DNA from: Atherinomorus stipes
Lineage: Eukaryota > Chordata > Actinopteri > Atheriniformes > Atherinidae
Length of the DNA: 64,000 bases
Reading direction: 5' to 3'
Assembly: GCA_023101725.1 (NCBI GenBank)
Contig: JALJCO010009028.1
Location: 1-64,000, forward strand
Both the position numbers and the translations under genes were made by a program. Under the pieces are notes generated by a model. The model was given only the letters and a program-made list of their open reading frames with translations. It was not told the origin of the DNA and ran no database searches. Below are positions 56,501-64,000 of the stretch, in pieces; the stretch's first letter is position 1, and every line of letters begins with the position of its first letter.

Positions 56501-58920
56501 ACCTTTGAGGTTATATGACCTATTGACCCCAAACCAGGTCACGATTATAGTACTACCTAACCTGGCCAAGATACACCAATTAGTTTTTGATTTTAGGTCT
56601 TTATTGATTTTTAATGTATTTTTACCGTAAATATTAGCATTTTTGCTCAATACCTTTGAGGTCATGTGACCTAATGACCCTAAACCATGTCAGGATTATA
56701 GTACTACCCAACCTGGCCAAGAAATACACCAATTAGTTTTTGATTTTAGGTCTTTATAGATTTTTAATGTATTTTTTACTGTAAATATTAGCATTTTTGC
56801 TCAATACCTTTGAGGTCATGTGACCTAATGACCCTAAACCATGTCAGGATTATAGTACTACCCAACCTGGCCAAGATACACCAATTAGTTTTTGATTTTA
56901 GGTCTTTATAGATTTTTAATGTATTTTTTACTGTAAATATTAGCATTTTTGCTCAATACCTTTGAGGTTGTATGACCTATTGACCCCAAACCAGGTCACG
57001 ATTATAGTACTACCCAACCTGGCCAAGATACACCAATTAGTTTTTGATTTTAGGTCTTTATAGATTTTTAATGTATTTTTTACTGTAAATATTAGCATCT
57101 TTGCTCAATACCTTTGAGGTTATATGACCTATTGACCCTTAACCATGTCAGGATTATAGTACTACCCAACCTGGCCAAGATACACCAATTAGTTTTTGAT
57201 TTTAGGTCTTTATAGATTTTTAATGTATTTTTTTACTGTAAATATTAGCATTTTTGCTCAATACCTTTGAGGTTGTATGACCTATTGACCCCAAACCAGG
57301 TCACGATTATAGTACTACCCAACCTGGCTAAGATACACCAATTAGTTTTTGATTTTAGGTCTTTATAGATTTTTAATGTATTTTTTACCGTAAATATTAG
57401 CATTTTTGCTCAATACCTTTGAGGTTATATGACCTATTGACCCTTAACCATGTCAGGATTATAGTACTACCCAACCTGGCCAAGATACACCAATTAGTTT
57501 TTGATTTTAGGTCTTTATAGATTTTTAATGTATTTTTTTACTGTAAATATTAGCATTTTTGCTCAATACCTTTGAGGTCATGTGACCTATTGACCCCAAA
57601 CCATGTTAGGATTATAGTACTACCCAACCTGGCCAAGGTACACCAATTAATTTGTTATTTTAGGTTTTTATAGGTTTTTAATGTACTTTTTACCGTAAAT
57701 ATTAGCATTTTTGCTCAATACCTTTGAGGTCATGTGACCTATTGACCCCAAACCATGTCAGGATTATAGTACCGGCCAAGCTGGCCAAGATACACCAATT
57801 AGTTTTTGATTTCAGGTCTTAGTAGATATTAAATGTATTTTTTACTGTAAATATGAGCATTTTTGCTTAATACCTTTGAGGTCATGTGACTTATTGACCC
57901 CAAACCATGTCGGGATTATACTACTAACCAAGCTGGCCAAGATACACTAATTATTTTTCTATTAAATGTCTTTATAGATTAATAATGTATTTTTTTATTG
58001 TAAATATTAGCATTTTTGCTCAATACCTTTGAGGTCATGTGACCTATTGACCCCCAAACCAGGTCACGATTATAGTACTACTCAGGCTGGCCAAGATACA
58101 CCAATTAGTTTTCTATTTTAGGTCTTTATAGATTTTAAATGTATTTTTTACTGTAAGTATTCACATTTTTGCTCAATACCTTTAAGGTCATGTGACCTAT
58201 TGACCCCAAACCATGTCAGGATTATAGAACCAGCCAAGCTGGCCAAGATACACCAATTCGTTTTTTATTTTAGGTCTTAGTAGATTTTTAATGTATTTTT
58301 TACTGTAAATATTAGCATATTTTCTCAATACCTTTAAGGTCATGTGACCTATTGACCCCAAACCAGGTTAGGATTATAGTACTACTCAGGCTGGCCAAGA
58401 CACACCAATTAGTTTTTGATTTTAGGTCTTTATAGATTTTTAATGGGTTTTTTACTGTAAATATTAGCATTTTTGCTCAATACCTTTGAGGTGATATGTC
58501 CTATTGACCCCAAACCATGTCAGGATTATAGTACTACCCAACCTGGCCAAGATACACCAATTTATATGTCATTTTCGGTCTTAGTAGATTTTTAATGTAT
58601 TTTTTACTGTTAATATTAGCATTTTTGCTCAATACCTTTGAGGTCATGTGACCTATTGACCCCAAACCATGTCAGGATTATAGTACCAGCCAAGCTGGCT
58701 AAGATACACCAATTAGTTTTTTATGTCAGGTCTTAGTAGATTTTTAACGTATTTTTTACTGTAAGTATTAGCATTTTTGCTCAATACCTTTGAGGTCATA
58801 TGTCCTATTGACCCCCAAACCATGTCAGGATTATAGTACCAGCCAAGCTGGCCAAGATACACCAATTAGTTTTTAATTTTAGGTCTTAATAGATTTTAAA
58901 TATATCTTTTTTCTCTAAAT
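53541..58920 (-). repeat. Right satellite array, about 35 units of ~152 bp in inverse orientation
   Basis: The same unit as the left array, reverse-complemented. Variant units near the right edge (for example CCGGCCAAGCTGGCC at 57771 and ACTACTAACCAAGCTGG near 57921) mirror variants in the left array. The interior units are more uniform (CTACCCAACCTGGCCAAGAT), implying later local amplification. Confidence 0.95.
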
Positions 58921-59151
58921 GATTACTCATACACCAATTCTGATATATATACAGTTGTATATAAAATGTTGGGATGGAATTTTGCTGCACAAAACTATCT
59001 ATTCAGAGAAAACAGAGAAACACCCTGTAGTTTCATGCTACGAAGTGGTTTCTGTGCATATACCGTAAAGCCTACGACAGAAGCGCACTCAAAATTTAAG
59101 AGCGGCTGGCTTGACTACGTGAAAACGAGAGGCGGCTGGCTTGACCGCAGT

Positions 59152-59870
59152 GCTGGTAGGACCCTGACCGGTTGCTGTCGGCTGGCGCTGGGTGGTCTGG
59201 GCCGTCCCGGGGCAAGGTGGGGTCCTGGGTCCTGGTGCTCGGGGGTGGCCCCTGCCTCCTGGGCCGGGGGGCACGGCTTTTTTTGGTTCCCGTTCTTCTT
59301 CTCTGGTTTGTTCCTGTGGTATTGCTCTGTCTTTTGCGTCAAGTGACAGACCAACAAGCCCCTCGAAAACACACCAATTACGTTCGTAACTGACCCAGAT
59401 GACGGACGAAACTGTCCATCTGTCTGCGAATCTGTCTTCTGCATCGAGCATACGTAAATGGGCCTTTACCCAGGGAAAGTGGGGGGGACAGATCAGTGTC
59501 ATTAAAAAAAGGAGGGGGACTCGTCCCCTCCGTCCCCAGTGCCATCTGTGCCCTTGCCTGTTATCAGTCTTTGATCTGATGTCGTGGAACTGGCAGCAGA
59601 TTGTTGATGTGGATGAAGCTCAGAAGAACCAGTTCACACCAAACTTAGACCAGGTCTATTGCATGAAACTAGGACTCCGTGATCCAGGATTTAAAACGGG
59701 CTCATTCAATCCACAACATGGCCATCAAGGCTTAATTGGTTGCTCAAACCGCAAGCCGAGATAAGTAGACACAGATTGCTCAAGCCAGGTGAAACCTATC
59801 TTGGATAAGTGCGCGCTCGCGGCTTCCTCATACAGACCGTCGCGATCAAGCACAGAGTCACTGATCTACC
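59152..59870. other. GC-rich flank, no recognisable gene
   Basis: 59190-59280 is strongly G-biased on the plus strand (GGGCCGGGGGG, GGTGGGGTCC). A plus-strand frame at 59399-59764 is open but has no recognisable domain. The last 100 bp directly precede a Kozak-like ATG. Confidence 0.4.
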
Positions 59871-60629
59871 ATGGCAACCATATCAGCGCGTTTCTCTCTG
59901 ACGAAGCAGGAAATCCTCCTGGAAGCGTATGAAGGCCCTTTCAGATAGGACGCGTTTTTCGCGGCGTTCACCGCGGGGTAGGGCGCAGAGTCGGCGAAAA
60001 AGCACAGCGGCAGCGAGCACGTCAGGCACGCGTTGCTAAGCGACAGACCAGGAAGTGTTTCCTCCCCGGCACGCTTCGTTGTGAGAGATGTACATCTCAT
60101 CATCGCAGCAAGGAGCTTTTCTCCTGAGGAAGAGGAGATCAGCAGCAGATAAAAGGGTGGGGGTCCACCTGATCCTGATAACAAGGCAGAACTTGGGGGA
60201 GTTCAAGCTCGTCCGCGAGCTGCATTCTTTCACACAGACCTCTTCCAGGTTTACTTCAGGCTGAACAAGGACCCCTTTTTTCCCTGAACTGGCCTCTCCT
60301 ATTGGACGCGCTAGGATGTCGTCACAGCGCGCTGCGCCCGAATTGAAAAATGTTCAATTCGAGCGCAGCGGCGTCAGCGCCACCGCGGCGGCATGCGCCC
60401 ACCTTGCGCGCCGTGGACCTCCGCGGAATGGCGGAACGCACTGCTGCGGCGGTACCACATACACAATGAATGGGTTTGCAGCCGTCCTCCTGCGCTTGCC
60501 GCGTTCTATCTGAAAGGGCCTTGAGGCGGTGAAGGATGAAAAAAAAAAAGAAAGGAAACACCGCCGCTGTCATAAAGCAACGCGAAAAAAGCAGCAAAGT
60601 ATCGCAGACCGCCTGAATGCGCAAGTATG
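59871..60629 (+). pseudogene. Myb/SANT-like DNA-binding gene remnant, split by a MITE
   Basis: The ATG in CTACCATGG starts MATISARFSLTKQEILLEAY. After removal of the MITE and one TGA the frame goes on as EAVKDE, then (in shifted frames) GNTAAVIKQRE and SIADRLNA. This is the pattern of a Myb/SANT-like domain found in Harbinger-associated and NAIF1-like fish proteins, which bind DNA. An 11-A run and a missing base cause frameshifts. A GTATGG donor-like site follows at 60625. The product is not functional in this copy. Confidence 0.6.
59933..60521. mobile_element. PIF/Harbinger-like MITE, 589 bp (copy 2)
   Basis: Inverted ends AGGCCCTTTCAGATAG are flanked by TGA at 59930-59932 and 60522-60524. 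It is inverted relative to copy 1 (14291-14884) and shares its CpG-rich interior. It interrupts the Myb/SANT-like reading frame. Confidence 0.85.
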
Positions 60630-60873
60630 GTGCGCAAACACACACTCACTCTGATGAAACCAACAATTACAATCACAATCCACATAGTTAATTAACAGCA
60701 AAAATATAAAGTAATGCTGCTGATTAGGAATGGAACTGTTAAAATTGCATGTGAAACTGTTTCCCCACGTTTGCTCCTTTGTGCCATCATCATATGTAGG
60801 CTATGGAAGTTTGTGTGTGTATGTAGCTATATAGACCTATATAGTGTATGTAGGCCTACTGTAAGCATATATT

Positions 60874-60965
<92 letters not shown>

Positions 60966-62650
60966 AATATAAATATCACTACTTAAAAAAAAAGTTAGGT
61001 ATTCAACTTTTGGTTACAATTTAAGGGAAATTTAAAAAGATCTTACATCACTGATATTATATCATGAATTGTTTGACATCTAAGTAGAATTATGATGTGG
61101 TAATGTCTTAATCTCAAACAATTTCTTGAAAGAAGTCCATTCTGACATCATACTATAAGCCAGAGGCCCCCCTTTTCACTGGCAATTATGTCAGCCCCCC
61201 GCCCCCCCCCCCCCCCGCCGCCGCCTCATCCGTCGACTGGGCAGTTGAATGGAGAGCCAAAGGAAAGGCACTGGCCGGTGCACATCGCTCGTAACTCTCC
61301 TCCATATCAACCATTCCCTTTTGAATTCTGTCATAATAGACGGAATTTCTCGATCTTAAATGTCCTGACTTGGTAGCCACTGTACTCAGTTACCAAATGA
61401 ATTTTCTGAAATTCTACATTACCTGCAGTGGCAGGGGAACTTGTGTTCATTTAAACTAATTTAGTCTGTTATGTGTGTGCAGGCCTGGAAGGCTGTTGCA
61501 TCCATTTATTCAGTTAATTAGTTACCTCTGCCAACAAGGTAATATTTTTGGTAGTTTTGGTTTGTTTGTCTGTCAGCAACTTTATGGAAAAAGTTCTGGA
61601 CGGTTTGACCTGAAATGTCACCAGTCGTGTGCTTCAGCCCAAGGACGAACCCATTAAATTTTGGTGGTGATCCAGATCACCTTCTGGATCCAGGAATTTT
61701 TTGAAGGATTCTTTATCATTGTGAGATCGGCCAAATTTTGGAATATTTGCGTATAACTCCATACAAATGGCCCAAGTGTTTGAGATCCTTTCTCGTAATT
61801 TTTTTTTACCAATGAGTTCTATAATGTACCATGATGAACTGTGAACTTTCCAGTTTAAACTTTATAAACAGAAACAAAATTTTTTTAAAAAACACGTAGC
61901 AATAAAAGTTTAGGTGTGAATCACAATATGAGGGGGGCATGAGCTGCTTGCTGGAGGTCTGTGCTAACAGAGAGGTTTTCTGCTTGTGTATGGATCTGTC
62001 CTGCATTTATTTCAGCAGCAGGAATGAGGGGGGCCTAGCAGACCTTTGCATGTTGATCCATTCTTGTGTTGTATTATCTATGTAGCAAACCACTTTTTGT
62101 TTTATGCATTGCCTTTTCTCGTTTTGTCCACAAGAGGGCAGCCTGTACTGTTAAATTGGTTAAAAAGGTTAAAATCTTCTAAAAACATATAGTTAAGCTA
62201 TTTCAATGCACATTTTCATGATTTATGTGTATAAAAATGCAGTTCATGATTTGTGTTTATCATAAGAAAATGTATTTCATGTTTTTTTTATATGCATATT
62301 GCTCATTTTGGAGCGTACAGTTACAATGAGCTTTTATTTTGAAGATCGTTAGCTACTTCCGGGCGGTATTGTTTTTCCGGTAAAACCTAAAGGTTAACAC
62401 GGCACGGAACGAGCTACTGGTAAAAGTAAAAGGGTTTAAGGTGAACAAAGGAAAAAGGTGATAATTAAAAGGTAACAGTAAACGAACAATAAACACTGGA
62501 AGATAACTAGCAACCCCCGAGGAGGCATAAGGTTAGTAGTAATGTGTAGTAATTACGGTCATATTTTTTCTTGGCAATTTGTGTCAGAAAGCTAATGCTA
62601 CGCTAAGTCTTGCTCACGTGTTTAGTAAAACTGCACTGTATTGCTTACAG
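60630..62650. other. Intergenic stretch with simple repeats
   Basis: A (TA)n microsatellite lies at 60882-60962, and a C run followed by CCG repeats lies at 61199-61228. The segment 61500-61740 (CTTTATGGAAAAAGTTCTGG, TTTTGGTGGTGATCC, TTTGAAGGATTCTTTATCAT) resembles a dispersed repeat common in animal genomes, family not assigned. No gene is recognised. Confidence 0.5.
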
Positions 62651-64000
62651 CAGGGGTCATCAACTAGATTTGCCTAAGGGCCATAATTTTTTACAACCAA
62701 CACTGTGAGGGCCAGGTCCTACGTAAAAAAAAAAAAGGAAAAGAAAAAAACCCCTAAATTTAAAATAGTATTTTTAATAACAGATGATTATTGTTCAAAC
62801 AATACAATTTATCATTTTTCCTTCCTAATATGTTATTTCCCCCAGTCTTAAAATAATTTATACTGGAGCCAGCCACTAGAGGGCGACTATGATCATTTAC
62901 GGTTAATATTTGTGATGCCGTCAAGCTGTCCATCATTGCGTCTTGCAGTGTCGTAGTAGCCCACCAGGAGACACCTTTCAAGCCTGTAAAATGGCACTCT
63001 CAAAAGCATTGAAGCGGAAAGTTGATACAGAAAATCGCGTTTTTCACGAAGAATGGACTGATAAGTATGCATTCATAATGCCAACTTTCAGTAATGCTCT
63101 ACCTACGTGCCTCATTTGCAATTAAACTGTTGCCGTCGTTAAGGAATTCAATCTTAGACGCCATCATAACACAAAGCACGCAAACTTCAGTAAGTCATAT
63201 CCTGAACATTCAGAAGCCCGGCAGAGAAAAATTACTGCACTGAAAACCCAATATTCCCACGCATGTGGAATTATTAACCGAAGTTTAACTGAACAAGAGA
63301 AGGCAACAAGCGCATCTCTCCAGGCTGCCTGGGTACTATCCAAGCACAACAAGCCTTTTACGGATGCTGATGTTTTTAAGGAGTGCATGGTGGCTGTTCT
63401 GGAGGAACTTGCCACTGACAAATCTATGGACAGGATCATTGCCTCTGTTACAAAGGTACCTCTTTCGGCTAAAACTGTTGTCCGCCGTGTCCATGTTCTG
63501 GCAGAGGACGTCCAGCAACTTGTGCTTCAGGAGATCAAAGAAGCTGAATACCTATCGCTGGCGATCGATGAGTCCACTGACAATACAGACGTTTCCCAAA
63601 TGTGTGTTTTCGTCAGATATTTTGACGGGAAAGATTTCAAAGAGGAGCTGTTGGCTCTGATTCCACTGGAAGGCCACACTACTGGCGCCGTAATCTTTGG
63701 GAAGCTGGAGGAGCTTTTTCGAAAGCACGGATTATCATTTGAAAAAGTCAACCTGGTTGTCACAGATGGTGCACCTGCCATGACTGGCAAAAACAGCGGA
63801 CTAGTTAGCAGAATTAAGACTGTCGCTCCCAGCGTGAACGCACTTCACTGTCTCATTCACCAAAGTGTGCTGTGCGCAAAATTAAGTGGAGATCTTAAGG
63901 ACGTAATGGACAAAACAATGAAAATAATCAACTTCATCAGGGGAAACTCGAGCACGCAGCACCGTCTGTTCAGAAGATTTGTTCAGGAATCTGAAGCCGC
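62651..64000 (+). mobile_element. hAT transposon (Charlie/ZBED-like), cut by the window end
   Basis: The left terminus CAGGGGTCATCAACTAG is a typical hAT-Charlie end; the presumed target copy is GCTTACAG (62643-62650). A transposase frame follows. The right end lies beyond the window. Confidence 0.8.
62991..64000 (+). pseudogene. hAT transposase with BED finger (ZBED5/SCAND3-like), 3' end outside window
   Basis: ATG 62991 starts MALSKALKRKVDTENRVFHE. A BED-type finger follows: CLIC, then FNLRRHHNTKHANF. The catalytic part shows SLAIDESTDNTD (first acidic residue) and NLVVTDGAPAMTG (second), then ALHCLIHQSVLCAKLSG. One in-frame TAA (63123-63125) lies two residues after the CLIC pair; otherwise the frame is open to the window edge. 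The protein would cut and paste its element in the nucleus. Domesticated relatives exist in vertebrates, but with TIR and stop this is best read as a transposon copy. Confidence 0.85.

Larger units (their letters stand above)
50694..59151. mobile_element. Giant foldback element: satellite-filled inverted arms, about 8.46 kb
   Basis: The outer 245 bp on the left (50694-50940, from ACTGCGGTCAAGCCAGCCG) reappear inverted at 58912-59151. Inside them, tandem ~152-bp repeats run forward on the left (to about 53260) and in reverse on the right (from about 53540), around a 280-bp unique centre. Mirrored outer ends rule out a simple satellite. Long inverted arms made of tandem repeats recall Drosophila FB/Foldback and Galileo elements. 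No target duplication and no transposase were found, so the superfamily is unknown. Confidence 0.75.

Noticed and set aside
50941..58920. CRISPR-like regular array
   Set aside because: The ~152-bp units are repeated whole, with no short repeat and unique spacer pattern; it is a eukaryotic satellite.
59399..59764. 121-codon open frame on the plus strand
   Set aside because: No recognisable domain, and it starts in a low-complexity G-rich region; coding status cannot be supported.
60880..60986. Open frame rich in Tyr-Ile repeats
   Set aside because: It is translation of a (TA)n microsatellite.

Overview
The window looks like teleost fish chromosomal DNA. Two things support this: exons of a fish-type NLR (NLRC3-like) immune receptor, with a RING exon, a large single FISNA-NACHT exon and 174-bp LRR exons; and a fish-typical set of transposable elements (Tc1/mariner, several hAT families, L1 and L2 LINEs, a THAP-bearing TTAA element, a Helitron-like element, tRNA-derived SINEs). 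No prokaryotic genes are present. Most of the sequence is repeats.

Gene content: one NLR-like gene runs right to left on the minus strand. In transcription order it shows an N-terminal linker exon (49212-49331), a RING exon (47589-47866), a FISNA-NACHT exon (45247-47037) with a one-base frameshift inside the P-loop, and LRR exons at 35848, 15931, 11322 and 1843 (the last frameshifted). The three leftmost LRR exons lie in tandem copies (A, B, C) of a unit of about 2.3 kb. Unit B is nearly free of insertions and serves as an internal empty-site control, so several transposon ends and target-site duplications in unit A can be read to the base. The gene is either a recent pseudogene or part of a young cluster.

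Region 1-16 kb: unit A carries two hAT-type insertions, an L2 LINE split by a Tc1-like element, and a third hAT (GGTACC family). Unit B carries only a short L2 tail. A hAT of the TAGGGCTGGG family lies at the A start and at the B/C junction but not at the A/B junction. Region 16-33.6 kb is a nest: unit C was hit by an L1, the L1 by a hAT, the hAT by an LTR retrotransposon, its 5' LTR by a THAP/TTAA (Kolobok-like) transposon, and that by a hAT MITE and a foldback element.

Region 34-45 kb holds a SINE with a MITE inside it, a Tc1-type MITE, L1 fragments, and a Helitron-like element of about 6 kb carrying a 3.7-kb minisatellite of 11-bp units. Region 45-49.4 kb holds the NLR 5' exons. Region 50.7-59.2 kb is the most unusual part: a foldback structure of about 8.5 kb. 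Its two inverted arms are mostly tandem arrays of a ~152-bp satellite (about 15 and about 35 units), with matching 240-bp outer ends and a small unique centre that includes a near-contiguous 43-bp palindrome. Region 59.2-64 kb holds a Myb/SANT-like gene remnant split by a Harbinger-type MITE, then the 5' part of a hAT transposon with a BED-finger transposase that runs off the window end.
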